From Leishmania infantum JPCM5 (Eukaryota > Euglenozoa > Kinetoplastea > Trypanosomatida > Trypanosomatidae): a DNA stretch of 64,000 bases. The DNA lies in assembly GCF_000002875.2 (NCBI RefSeq), contig NC_009395.2, positions 472,938 through 536,937 on the forward strand. Reading direction: 5' to 3'. Of this stretch, positions 39,060-49,444 are shown in pieces. The first letter of the stretch is position 1, and each line of letters starts with the position of its first letter. A program made the position numbers and the translations under genes. Under the pieces are notes generated by a model. That model had not been told where the DNA came from. It saw only the letters and a list, made by a program, of their open reading frames with translations, and ran no database searches.

Positions 39060-42000
39060 ATGGGCGCCGCAAACAAGAAGATACAGCGCGACAGGGCCGC
39101 TTCAGGGATGTCGACCTTGTCTCCTCCGAGAAGCACTCGTGAGCCGATGCTGTACGATGGCACGGAGAACTCGCCGGACAACTGTGCGGTGCAGCGGCCC
39201 GGGGAGCGCACGTGTCTGAAGCCGCTCAATAATGGAGGGGCCCAGAGCGGATCGACCAGCAGTGCGCAGCGCCATTCGGAGGGCGATGAGGTCGAGCTGA
39301 GGAACGTGAACGAGGTCGACAAGAGCGGCTTCGGCGTCGTAGGTGATTCGCACAAGGGCGGCTCCTCGCGAAGCACCGGCGATGCGCTAGAGGACGGCAA
39401 AGACAAGTACGATGTCTACATGCGCGCGGTCGAGGCGCAACGCCGCTCGGAAACGTCCACTTCGCTGTCAAGTGACTGCAGCAGCTTCTGCTTTCAGCTT
39501 GTTGTAACAGTGAAGCGCATGCTCATCCTGCAGTCCCGCGACCCCTTGTCGTTGGCGTGCGAGCTCATCACGCCGATTCTCTTTCTTGTGGGCTCCATCA
39601 TCCTGTGGGGCGTCATCAAGAAGGACTTCGTCCCGGCGTCTGACTACTTCAGCGTGGCGGGGCTGTCTATGACGAATACGGTGGTGACGCAGGCGCCGGA
39701 CATGATGTGCTATAATGCGACGCTCACTGGCGGGGTCCCGATCGAGGGCCTCCTGGAGTGTACAGATTTTCTCAGATTCCCTTTTGTTAATGTGTCGACG
39801 CTGTTGTGCGCTGAGAGCAACATCACCGGCGCCCCGGTCGGCTTGTGCGTTTCGGAGATCTATGCTATGAACGCGTATTCTACGATGCTCAGCTATGCGA
39901 CACGGAACACGACCCGTGTTCCGACGCTGGACGAGATGATCTTGCTGCAGTGGGCATGGCGCCTCCTGTACTACTGGAGACCTCGCTTGCTTCGCCGTTT
40001 CGAAGTAGTGAACTCCGCCATGTTATCCAGCGGCGCTCTCTATTTTGCGCCGGCGTCCACTGAGACGGAGGCGCTCGTTGCGTACTTGCAGAACAGCTTC
40101 ATCTTTTTCAAGTACATCTACGGCGGCACCTTCGCCACAGTGGCGGAGGCGGAGGCGAGGGTGCAGAGCCGCACCTGGCGCGACCCGCCCATCTGGGGCA
40201 TCGTTCAAGTGAACAACTTGACAGCGGAAATATTCGATGTGGCCATTCGCCTGAACGCGACGGCGCTGCCGCCAACGAGATGGATGTTGGCACGCTACTA
40301 CGTCGGTGGCGTGGTGGCGGAGGGGCCGGTCAGGTACATCCTCTCCGGCTTCACGACGCTGCAGCAGACCGTGTACCAATACTTCCTGACAAGGATACTC
40401 GGTACGACAAGTACGCCGAGTGCGGAGCTGCTGATGCTTCCCGCGCCGACACGCGGCTACAGGGATGACCAGTTTCTCGCTTACGGCGGGCGGTTTGTGC
40501 TGCTTATCCTCGTGCTCGGCTTCCTGTACCCGGTGTCGAAGATGACAAAACGCATCGTGCTAGAGAAGGAGCTGCGCTTGCGGGAGGCGATGCTGATCAT
40601 GGGGCTGTCTGAAGTGGTCATGTACACGGCGTGGTTCTTGATTTACGTGGTGCAGTACGCGGCCGTCTCGCTCATCATGGCGATTCTGCTGCGGGCGACG
40701 TACTTGACGAAGTCGAACTTCGGCATCGTCTTTTTCCTGCTCTTCTTTTTCTCACTTTCCATCATCACGCTGTCGGGGCTCATGGCGGTGTTCTTCAACA
40801 AGGCGCGCCTGTCGGCGATCCTGGCGCCGCTGATTTACTTCGCCTTGTCGATTCCGATCTTTACGGTGCAGAACTTGCAGGGCCCCGCGCCGATCGCGTT
40901 CTCTTTTCTTTCGCCATCTGGCCTCGCTGTCGGCGTCACGATCCTCTTCTCGCACGAGCTGAGCGGCGGCATGACGGGCTCCGACTTGACCTACTTCCGC
41001 GACTCGCCGAAAATGCTTGCGGTGATCATCATCTTGTTTATGGACTTCATCATCTACTTGGTGCTGATGCTGTACCTGGACGCGGTCCTGCCGAAGCAGT
41101 GGGGTACGCGCAAGCACCCGCTCTTCTTCATCATGGAGCCGGTGCGGTGGTTTTCTGGACCGAGCGCGCGCGTGCTGGAGGGCGGCGCCGACGGGCGCGC
41201 CGAGGATGGCGTGTTCGAGGAGATCACAGAAGGCGGCGCCGACTACGCCGTTTGCGCCACTGGGCTGCGCAAGGAGTACTCGCGCGGCGGCAAGAGGTTC
41301 GTTGCGGTGAACAACCTGTACTGGGGGATGCGCGAGGGCGAGATCTCTGTGCTGCTGGGGCACAACGGCGCCGGCAAGACGACGACGATGAACATGATGA
41401 CGGGGATGGTATCGGCGGACGCTGGCGACTGCTACATTTACGGCTACTCTGTCCGCAACCAGCTAGAGAAGGCGCGCCAGCAGATCGGATACTGCCCGCA
41501 GCACAACATCCTGTGGCCGAACATGACGTGCTACGAGCATCTTTGGTACTACGCTGCGTTGAAGGGCTTGCGAGGCGCTGCCCAGGAGGAGGCGATCTCG
41601 CGCATGCTCGCCGGCGTCGACCTGCAGGACAAGCGCGATTGCCCCTCGAAGATGCTGTCGGGCGGGCAGAAGCGGAAGCTGTCGGTTGCCGTTGCGTTTG
41701 TTGGCTGCAGCCGTCTTGTGTTTCTCGACGAGCCGACTGCCGGCATGGACGTTGGCGCGCGGCGATACACGTGGGGCCTGCTGCGTGCCATGGCCAAGTA
41801 CCACACCATCCTTCTGAGCACGCACTTCATGGACGAGGCGGATCTGCTGGGCGATTCCGTTGCCATCATGAGCAAGGGCTGCCTGCAGTGCGCGGGCAGC
41901 AACATGTTCTTGAAGGCCAAGCTCGGGGTCGGCTACGTGCTCACCCTCTCCGTCGTCGCTCATGTTGATCGGATGGCCGTTTCTGGCATGGTGAGGGAGC

Positions 42001-44753
42001 ACGTGCCGTCAGCGACGAGGCTCGGGTCTGGTGCGGGGGAGATGGCCTTCCGTCTTCCCATGAAGACCAAGGAAGCGTTCTCCACCCTGCTCGCCGAGAT
42101 CGAGGGCCGCGGCTCGCAGCTTGGCGTCAGCGCCTACAGTGTCTCTGCCACGACGCTGGAGGAGGTTTTCATTCAAATTGCGCAGCAGGGGGAGGCCAAG
42201 GAAGAGATGGAGCGGAAGCGGGAGCAGCTGACGGCGCCGTTCACCGGGACGACACCAGTGGCTGCCGCGGCATCTGCGGGCTCCTCTGCAAACCATGTGA
42301 GCGCGCTGGCCGACATCAGCACCGTGGATGGTGTTTGCCAGGAACCACCGCGGCCGTCGGATGTGTGGAATGTCGGCCTCATCGGGAATGAGCTCGGTGT
42401 CTTGCACAGCCAGTTCAAGGCGATGCTGTGGAAGCGGCTCTGGAACGCCTTGCGCGACCGCCGGACGCAATTCTTCCAGATTGCGTGCCCGATGCTGTGT
42501 GTGCTGCTCGCAATGCTACTCACGCTCATCAAGCTATTCCAATACCCAGCCATCACGCTGTCCAGCGACCTATACGGCACAGTGGTCGAGATCGACGTGG
42601 TCGGATGTGAGTCGGCGATGAACTTGAGCATACCGTTCTCGTCGAAAGCCGTTACGGTGCAGCCGCCATCCGCGACGTCCGTCGCAACGCTTTCCTCCTA
42701 CATGCTCGAAACGTACGACACTCACTTGGCGGAGCGGTACACCGGCCTGGTGTGCGCCGACACGATTGCCGTCCCGGTCCCGATAACGCCAAGCGACTGG
42801 AACGTTTCGGCCGTGATCTACAACACCTCGGGCCTGCACTCCAGCCCGATTGGCCTCTACAACCTCTACAACGGCTACTACATGGCGCACCGCGGCAATA
42901 ACGCCAGTGCGCTGACCACGGTCGTCCAAACGATGCCCAAGACCAAGACCGAGGTCGAAGTCCAGGATTCGATCTACGCCCTTATCATCGCCATCGTCAT
43001 CATGATCCCGTTCACGTTCATTCCGTCCACGTTCGTGTCGTGGATTGTAAAGGAGCGGGAGTGCAAGGCGCGACATCTGCAGAACGTGTCGGGGCTCTAC
43101 TTCTCCGTCTACTGGCTCGCGAACTTCTTGTTTGACATCTGCTGCTACGTCATCACGATGTTCCTCGTCATCATCGTCCTCGCTATCTTCAGCCGCGATG
43201 AGTACATTGGCGCGAGGGCTGTCGGTGCCACCATCGTGCTGTTCTTCCTCTACGGCCTCTCCGGCGTGGCCATGGCGTACGCTGTGAGCTTCCTGTTCAA
43301 GGAGCACTCCACAGCTCAGAACGTCGTCATGCTCGCCAACTTCATCACCGGCTTCTTGCTGGTTCTCTGCGTCTCGATGCTGTCTGTGTTCGAGTCCACA
43401 AAGAAGGTGGCCAACGCCCTACCGTGGATCTTCCGCGTTGTGCCGAGCTTCTGCGTCGGCGAAGGCATCAGCAACCTCGCGAAACTGAAGTTAGAGGGGC
43501 CGTTCGGTACAACAAATACACCGTGGTCCATGTCCGTGGTAGGCTGGCCGTGCGTGTACATGGCGGCCGGGTTGCTTTTCTACGTCCTTGTCACCCTCTT
43601 CGTTGATCACCCCGGACGGCGGCAACGGACGCAGCGGCTCTTCCACGACCCCGACGCGGAGCCGGACTTTGTCGAGAACGAAGACGAGGACGTCATGGCG
43701 GAGCGCCGAAGCGTGCTCGAGTGTGAGGCGCGCCAGAGCGACCTCGTGCGCGTCGAGAACATGAGCAAGGTGTACTCTAACGGTAAGGTGGCGGTGCGCA
43801 ACGTCACCTTCGCCGTCCACCCCGGGGAGGTGTTTGGGTTCCTCGGAACGAACGGTGCTGGGAAGACGACGACGATTTCGATACTGTGCCAGGAGATTTA
43901 CCCGACAACTGGCCGCGCGTCCATCTGTGGCAACGACATCGTGACGAAGAGCCGCGAGGCGCTGCAGTGCATCGGGTACTGCCCGCAGTTCGACCCGTGC
44001 CTGGACCTGCTGACGGTGAAAGAGCACCTGGAGCTGTACGCGGGCGTGCGGGCCATCTCGTACGACTGTCGCAAGCGTGTGGTGGAGGGGCTGCTGGCTT
44101 TGTGCGAGTTGACGAACTACAAGCATACCCTGGCGCACGACCTGTCCGGTGGCAACCGGCGCAAGCTGTCTGTGGCGCTTTCTCTCATTGGAGGGCCTCG
44201 AGTGGTCTTCCTGGACGAGCCGTCGGCCGGCATGGACCCTGTGGCGCGGCGCGGGATGTGGACTGCGATCCAGCGCGCCGCGGGGCACTGCTCCGTTGTG
44301 CTGACGACGCAAGACGCGGCGGAGGTGGAGGCGCTTGCGCATCGCGTGGCGATCATGGTGGATGGCACCCTGCGCTGCATCGGCGACAAGACTCACTTGA
44401 AGAACAAGTTCGGCACCGGCTTCGAGGTGAATGTGCGCATCCGTTCTGATGATGAGGCGCTGAAAGAGGCTGTGCAGAACTTCTTCAGCGAGAGCTTCCC
44501 GGGATCCTCGCTGCGCGAGTGCTGTGCGTGCCGCCTCACCTACAAGCTGCCCCCCGGTACGAAGCTGTCGAGGACATTCAGGCTTATGGAGGAACACGCG
44601 CCGGCGCTGGGGGCGACGGACTACAGCGTGTCACAGACGTCGATTGAGCAGGTCTTCATGCAGATCAGCGAGGAGGCAGAGCGGCAGCACGAGGCTGAGG
44701 AGGCGGAGCAGCTTGCCCAGACGACGAAGAGCTACTGCACGTGCTGCTGCTAG
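39060..44753 (+). CDS. ABCA: ABCA-subfamily ABC transporter, gene A' (paralogue of gene A; altered NBD2 H-loop)
   Basis: The 1897-aa protein has the same architecture as gene A, shifted by +1 residue after loop 1. NBD1 (Walker A from 767, LSGGQ, DE, STHFMDEAD) is intact. NBD2 has GTNGAGKTT, LSGGN and VVFLDEPSAGMD, but the H-loop reads LTTQDAAEVEAL where gene A reads LTTHHLEEVEAL. The switch histidine is therefore Gln1751 (codon at 44,310-44,312). The preceding codons (RRGMWTAIQRAAGHCS) match gene B and the pseudogenes, suggesting gene conversion. Loop 1 differs from gene A at about 47 of 259 residues plus one inserted residue and gains an NVS sequon; loop 2 also differs. The TMD1-NBD1 linker (FSGPSARVLEGG) matches gene B. 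The C-terminus ends in CTCCC as in gene A. The first ATG is at 39,060; the open frame starts at an upstream GTG. Whether ATP site 2 still works is an open question. Confidence 0.92.
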   Translation: MGAANKKIQRDRAASGMSTLSPPRSTREPMLYDGTENSPDNCAVQRPGERTCLKPLNNGGAQSGSTSSAQRHSEGDEVELRNVNEVDKSGFGVVGDSHKGGSSRSTGDALEDGKDKYDVYMRAVEAQRRSETSTSLSSDCSSFCFQLVVTVKRMLILQSRDPLSLACELITPILFLVGSIILWGVIKKDFVPASDYFSVAGLSMTNTVVTQAPDMMCYNATLTGGVPIEGLLECTDFLRFPFVNVSTLLCAESNITGAPVGLCVSEIYAMNAYSTMLSYATRNTTRVPTLDEMILLQWAWRLLYYWRPRLLRRFEVVNSAMLSSGALYFAPASTETEALVAYLQNSFIFFKYIYGGTFATVAEAEARVQSRTWRDPPIWGIVQVNNLTAEIFDVAIRLNATALPPTRWMLARYYVGGVVAEGPVRYILSGFTTLQQTVYQYFLTRILGTTSTPSAELLMLPAPTRGYRDDQFLAYGGRFVLLILVLGFLYPVSKMTKRIVLEKELRLREAMLIMGLSEVVMYTAWFLIYVVQYAAVSLIMAILLRATYLTKSNFGIVFFLLFFFSLSIITLSGLMAVFFNKARLSAILAPLIYFALSIPIFTVQNLQGPAPIAFSFLSPSGLAVGVTILFSHELSGGMTGSDLTYFRDSPKMLAVIIILFMDFIIYLVLMLYLDAVLPKQWGTRKHPLFFIMEPVRWFSGPSARVLEGGADGRAEDGVFEEITEGGADYAVCATGLRKEYSRGGKRFVAVNNLYWGMREGEISVLLGHNGAGKTTTMNMMTGMVSADAGDCYIYGYSVRNQLEKARQQIGYCPQHNILWPNMTCYEHLWYYAALKGLRGAAQEEAISRMLAGVDLQDKRDCPSKMLSGGQKRKLSVAVAFVGCSRLVFLDEPTAGMDVGARRYTWGLLRAMAKYHTILLSTHFMDEADLLGDSVAIMSKGCLQCAGSNMFLKAKLGVGYVLTLSVVAHVDRMAVSGMVREHVPSATRLGSGAGEMAFRLPMKTKEAFSTLLAEIEGRGSQLGVSAYSVSATTLEEVFIQIAQQGEAKEEMERKREQLTAPFTGTTPVAAAASAGSSANHVSALADISTVDGVCQEPPRPSDVWNVGLIGNELGVLHSQFKAMLWKRLWNALRDRRTQFFQIACPMLCVLLAMLLTLIKLFQYPAITLSSDLYGTVVEIDVVGCESAMNLSIPFSSKAVTVQPPSATSVATLSSYMLETYDTHLAERYTGLVCADTIAVPVPITPSDWNVSAVIYNTSGLHSSPIGLYNLYNGYYMAHRGNNASALTTVVQTMPKTKTEVEVQDSIYALIIAIVIMIPFTFIPSTFVSWIVKERECKARHLQNVSGLYFSVYWLANFLFDICCYVITMFLVIIVLAIFSRDEYIGARAVGATIVLFFLYGLSGVAMAYAVSFLFKEHSTAQNVVMLANFITGFLLVLCVSMLSVFESTKKVANALPWIFRVVPSFCVGEGISNLAKLKLEGPFGTTNTPWSMSVVGWPCVYMAAGLLFYVLVTLFVDHPGRRQRTQRLFHDPDAEPDFVENEDEDVMAERRSVLECEARQSDLVRVENMSKVYSNGKVAVRNVTFAVHPGEVFGFLGTNGAGKTTTISILCQEIYPTTGRASICGNDIVTKSREALQCIGYCPQFDPCLDLLTVKEHLELYAGVRAISYDCRKRVVEGLLALCELTNYKHTLAHDLSGGNRRKLSVALSLIGGPRVVFLDEPSAGMDPVARRGMWTAIQRAAGHCSVVLTTQDAAEVEALAHRVAIMVDGTLRCIGDKTHLKNKFGTGFEVNVRIRSDDEALKEAVQNFFSESFPGSSLRECCACRLTYKLPPGTKLSRTFRLMEEHAPALGATDYSVSQTSIEQVFMQISEEAERQHEAEEAEQLAQTTKSYCTCCC

Positions 44754-44826
44754 CGCGGTGGTAGTTTGGAGAGGCGAGGGGAAGGGAGAAGCGGGGCTGC
44801 CGCGATCGTCTGCTGTGGCGGTGTGT

Positions 44827-44843
44827 GGGTGGGTGGGTGGGGG
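44827..44843 (+). promoter_or_regulatory. G-quadruplex motif in 3' region of ABCA gene A'
   Basis: The same G3-T-G3-T-G3-T-G5 sequence as after gene A, again beginning 74 nt past the stop codon. Confidence 0.6.
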
Positions 44844-45607
44844 AGCAGCGGAGGAGAGGCAAGGAGGCGAAGTTGTGCGTGTCTCCTGTCTTTCTTGGCA
44901 TGCTGTGATGGCGCGGAAACAGCCCCAGGCAAGGCGGACGTCGAAGGCTAAAGCGCGCTTCTTCGGTTGGGCTTGCTCCGCCCAGTGAGCGCGCACTGCC
45001 CTCTGGTCTCATCCTCGTTACACGGCGCCGATTTGTTAACGCCCCGCCCAACCATGCGCGGCGCTCTCGTGTCTGCGTCTGCTCCTCCTGCCTGTGCGTG
45101 CTTTTGTTCCTCGCCTCGCGTCGAGTGGGGGTGGGCGGTCCTCCTCGTCGTTGTTCGCGTTTCGTGCCGTGCCCACCGCTCGAGCGCTATGGGTCTCTCT
45201 GCACACACATACACACATCTAGGTATCACTATACACACGCGTGTATGTATATATACATGCACATGCATGCACATAGAGAGACAGACATGTGTATATGTAT
45301 ACATGCATATCATTCTATGCATGCATGTGAGCATGCGTGTGTATATACATGTGTATGTGTGTATGTGTAAGACGCGGCTCGTTCTCGGCCTTTCCTCTGT
45401 CACGAGTGTCCTCCGCTTGTCGCGACGGGTCAGCCGATTCCCGTTCTTTTTTTTTTGTTTGTCTTCATCTATTTGTGCTTCGCCTATTATGCTCATGCTT
45501 ACGACGTGCATCCGTGCGTGCTTGCTCGCTTTTTTTTTGTTGCTGCCGAGGTCCACATCTTCTCCTTCTCGCAGCTTGCCTATACCGAGTACACCTATGC
45601 ATGCATG

Positions 45608-45626
45608 TATATATATATATATATAT
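45608..45626. repeat. (TA)n microsatellite, copy 2
   Basis: The TA run downstream of gene A', positionally equivalent to 22,921-22,939 but with different flanking bases. Confidence 0.85.
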
Positions 45627-46068
45627 GTACTTGTTTTGTGCGCACGCGCGTCGGGTCGCTCCTCTGCCCAGTCGCTGTGCTGTGCTCTCGGGGGCACCCC
45701 TTTTCTTTTCGAAGTAATCATTCTTTTCCTTTTTTCGGCCATTGGTGCCGTGGCTATGCTTCTGCATCGCCTGCGGACTCAATCATTGATTGCGTTCGCT
45801 CGGGATTAGGGGGAGGGGGCCGCGCTTACATATATATGCGTGCATGTGCTGCTGGCGCCGTGCTTACTCCGTCTCTCTGGCATCGCTGCTGTATCTTGAG
45901 CTGCGCGAGCTGTGTGTGGTCTGCCGATGATGTCTCCTCACACACCACCACCGCCTCCCGTGCTCCACTGAATTCCCGCTTCCGTGCCAGAGCGTCGAAC
46001 GCTGTGCGATGCGCGTGTGCGCATGGGCGCTGACTCCCTCCTCTCTCCCGCGTCCTTTTCAGCGTACG

Positions 46069-46266
46069 ATGCTTGCTGTTGTCACGCAGACACCAATAAA
46101 AAAGATATCGGCAGCGTGCGATCTCAGACCGACAACGAAGACGCGCCCGCATAGCACGCCGCGAATGCACAGCGGTGGCTACACGCGTAAAGCGCAGGAG
46201 CACAGTAAAGGGGCAAAAGGCGCGAACGGCGGCTTCTGTGGAGCGGTACGGCAGCCCAGCGACTAG
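46069..46266 (+). CDS. Possible small ORF of 65 aa (hypothetical, copy 2)
   Basis: The second-block copy of the 65-codon ORF at 23,376 has the same polypyrimidine-AG context directly upstream and identical sequence as far as I can compare. No domain is recognised. See the copy-1 entry for alternatives. Low confidence. Confidence 0.25.
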   Translation: MLAVVTQTPIKKISAACDLRPTTKTRPHSTPRMHSGGYTRKAQEHSKGAKGANGGFCGAVRQPSD

Positions 46267-46988
46267 GGTGATGGCGGCGAGCAGGCAGGCGTGTGCAACC
46301 CCCTTCCCTGTGCCTCACTGGTGCCGCTGACCTTTGCCGCCGATGCTGATTCTGCGTGATGCGTTGCACACTCGTTTGAGAGCACCGCAGCCGCAGCACG
46401 AAATGGCACGACCGCACGCACAGAGAAATGACCCCAACGACACACAAGGCGCTGTGCCCGACCTGCATCTTCCGAGCGACGTCCCCACTTCAACGTTTTC
46501 CTCTCTCATTTCGTTTTTACGGCCCTTTTTGCTCTCTCGTCTTTCCGACTGCTGCACTTCCCCGCCCCTGCCGCATCGACCCACCCCCCTTCCCCCTCTC
46601 CGCGCACCCCCGAAGCGAGCACACGCAACTCGTTTGATCAGCCCTCCCGCAGCCCTCCCGACACCGTGCAGCGTCACAGCGACGGCGGAGGCGACATCTC
46701 TGCTTCCACATTATGCTGCATGTGGGCAGGCGCTGCTCCGTGGCGGAGCATGGCCCGCATGGATTGGGATGACGGCGCAACCGCAGTGCTGCCGTGCCTT
46801 GTACGCGAACGGCGTCTACTCGCTTTCCTCCACCAGCGACGATAGTGGGAGCTCCAGCGCCACGAGAAGAGTCATGCGCTGCCGGGGCAGACCAAATACA
46901 CGTCGAAAAGGAGACTGTCCGTCGATGCTCTTCTCCTTTGCCTTCCCCTTGCCCTGTTGCAACCTTCTCTGCTTCCGTCGTGAGTGCA

Positions 46989-48035
46989 CCCGACGCTGGC
47001 GGCGGACTGCTGCATGCACTACGCGCTGATGCTGTACCTGGACGCCGCTGTGCCGCAGGCGTGTGGCACGCCGAAGCACGCGCTGTTCTTCATAACGGAG
47101 CCGGTGCGGTGGTGCTGCGGATCGAGTGCGCGCGTGCTGGAGGGCGGCGCCGACGGGCGCGGTGGACTACGAGGTGAACGAGACTCACTTGACGGGTGCG
47201 CAGGCGCTGTCGGACTACCTGCTGGATACGTGGTACGTGCACGACATGCCGCGCTACGGCGCTGTGTCGTGCATTGATCGGAACGTGACGGCGCTGCTGA
47301 GATTTGCGGATGAGTGGCGCGGCACCAACGTGAACGTGTTCCTGTACAACTCCTCCTCGCACCATCAGGCTGGGCTGAACCTCGCAACGTACTACGACCT
47401 GTTCATCAAGTCCTTCCTCGGCCGCGACAGCGCGTTCATGCGGTACAAGGTGGAGCTGTTCAACGAGCCTGCGAGCCAGTCGCAGCTGGGCTTCATCGTT
47501 GGCGCGCCCGGTGGGCGGTCCGCAGGTGGTCTTCCTGGACGAGCCGTCGGCCGGCATGGACCCTGTGGCGCGACGCGGGATGTGGACTGCGATCCAGCGC
47601 GCCGCGGGGCACTGCTCCGTTGTGCTGACGACGCACCACCTGGAGGAGGTGGAGGCGCTCGCGGACATTGTGGCGATCATGGTGCGCGGGTACGTGCGGT
47701 GCGTCGGCGACAAGGTGCACCTGAAGAACAAGTTCGGCAGCGCCTTCGAGGTGAGCGTGCGGCTCGCGTCGGCGCAGCACGCGGAGCTCTTTGCGTCGTT
47801 CATGCAGGCGGCGTTCCCCGACGCTGTGCGGAGCGAAGGCGAGGGTCGGCGGCTCGTGTACCAGCTGCCGCGCGATCGCGGCTTCGGCGACGTGTTCCAG
47901 ACGTTCCAGGCGAACAAGGAGCAGCTGCACATCACGGACTACAGCGTGTCGCAGACGTCCATTGGAGACGTTTTCCTTCGTATTATTGAATCCTCAAAGC
48001 ATGTTGAGGCCGCTGTCCTCAGTGGAACCCCCTGA
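46989..48035 (+). pseudogene. ABCA pseudogene 2 (two internal deletions)
   Basis: This is the copy of pseudogene 1 in the second block. It shares the start point, the 12-bp junction (about 47,150-47,161) and the frameshift. It also lacks the stretch corresponding to 24,806-26,016 of copy 1, replaced by about 12 nt (47,498-47,509), a net loss of about 1199 bp and another frameshift. This removes all of TMD2's second half and the Walker A, Q-loop and signature of NBD2. It leaves only Walker B (VVFLDEPSAGMD), the H-loop (TTHHLEE) and the C-terminal region, open in its own frame to 48,033-48,035. The tail after SVSQTSI reads GDVFLRII, which looks like a genuine ABCA C-terminus but differs from both gene B and pseudogene 1. 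No function as a transporter is expected. Confidence 0.85.
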
Positions 48036-49444
48036 TGAGGTGGGAAGTGGGTTACGATAACCGGGAGGGAAGAGGAAGTGCGCGATGTGGCAGCTCGGAT
48101 AGTCGATCGCATAGTTGCAGGTGTGCTTTTGCGGGCACGCAGCGCATAAGCCTTCTGCTGCTGTGCCGGTATGTTTGTATTCTGCGTGAGCTCTTTCACA
48201 GCGCGTATCTCGTTTTGTGATCCTTTTTTCTCTTCTGACGCTTGGTCGCTACTTCGAGATGCGCGCGTGGCAGTGGAGTATCTATGCAGTGATTCACTCA
48301 GCATGTAAGTGTATCGTTGTCTCGGAGGTGGAGCAGATGATTATGGGTGCTAGCCACAGGGGGTGCTTGTCACTTGCCTCTGTCTTGGTAGCTGCCCCTT
48401 TTCGCCGTCCTCTCCGCAGCTTTCTCTCGTCGTATCTCATGACAGTTCAATGACATGGCAGACGTGCGCGCTGCGAAAGGAGAAGACGACAGACATCACT
48501 AGTCGAACGAAAGCGTTGGGGTGATCGGCGCGACATACCCGATACGGTGAGTGTGTGTGCTGTGCTGTGCTGTGGTGGCCAGCCATCCGCCGATGATGAC
48601 GCCCGAGCTGATGGTTTAGGGGCGAGGGAGGTGCTGCAGTGTGCTTCTTGCCACTTCCTACCCTCTCCGACGTTGTCCCTTCCCTCATCACCAATTTCTC
48701 CTGTGCTTGCGTGCGGAGGCTTGCTCCTCAAGCGGGCTCTGCCGTCATGCACCGCCCTGCGTCTTTCTCGCCGTTCCCCAACCCCTTCCGCCAACCCCGC
48801 CACTGCCTATTGCCGTACTTATTCTCTCCCGCGTTTTCTATGCTGAACTTTTTTTGTTCTGTCTCTCGTCATCCCTGCGCTGCTTCCTCGCAATGCAGAC
48901 GTTTTATCTGAGCGTCTCCGTCGCCGTGAGCTGCCGCCGGTTGTTTTCTTGTTGGTTCTCTCTCGCCTCTGTCTTGTTGAGCGTCGGCCACCATCCGTAC
49001 CGCACGCCCGAGGTTCCTACCCCGCCGTTGCTGCAAGCAGCGAGAAAGTCGACGACTGCGCAGAAGGGAGCGGCGGCAGCTCACTGTGTCGCGTGCGTCT
49101 GTGAAGTCATCTCAGACATGCGAGGCGGATTTTGCTATCACTGCCTCGACCGTCAGCCCCGCATAACTGTTCCAGAGCCCGCAGCGCCGTGATTTCTGTT
49201 GGCTGGTTTCACCGCCTCCGGTATTTTTTGTTTTGCTTTCCTTGCCGTCTATCAGTCCACTTCGGTGTTGCCGTGGCTCTTGTCTCTGTCCCGTCCCGCG
49301 CATCAGCCGCGCCACCACTCCCCCTCGCTCCCTCCCTGTGCACACGTTTCGAGTGCGCTGATCACAGCTTGCAGGGGGCACACATACTTTGGATCGGCAC
49401 TTCTTGCATTCGCTTCTTGTGTGTAAGCGCGCCGAGCACCGATA
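48036..49444. other. Unique spacer between pseudogene 2 and gene C
   Basis: The 1.4-kb stretch is outside the duplication. A 99-codon ATG ORF (48,893-49,192) with a Cys-rich segment lies here but has no good splice acceptor upstream of its ATG; see findings. Pyrimidine tracts at 48,800-48,890 and 49,309-49,345 could serve gene C, for which the AG at about 49,374 is a candidate acceptor. Confidence 0.5.

Larger units (their letters stand above)
44754..46988. other. Duplicated spacer between gene A' and pseudogene 2
   Basis: This is the counterpart of 22,066-24,296. It keeps the G-quadruplex motif, the CATG/TATA-rich segment (45,203-45,368), a TA run (45,608-45,626), and the splice-like site with the 65-codon ORF (46,069-46,266). 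No firm gene. Confidence 0.5.
34769..47956 (+). repeat. Large segmental duplication, copy 2
   Basis: This is a direct repeat of 12,081-26,463. It is shorter by about 1.2 kb because of a deletion inside the pseudogene (junction at about 47,498-47,509). Spacer sequence is nearly identical to copy 1, with scattered single-base changes, homopolymer and microsatellite differences and one unresolved base (n at 38,732). The concentrated differences lie in the extracellular-loop codons of the ABCA gene. Confidence 0.95.
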
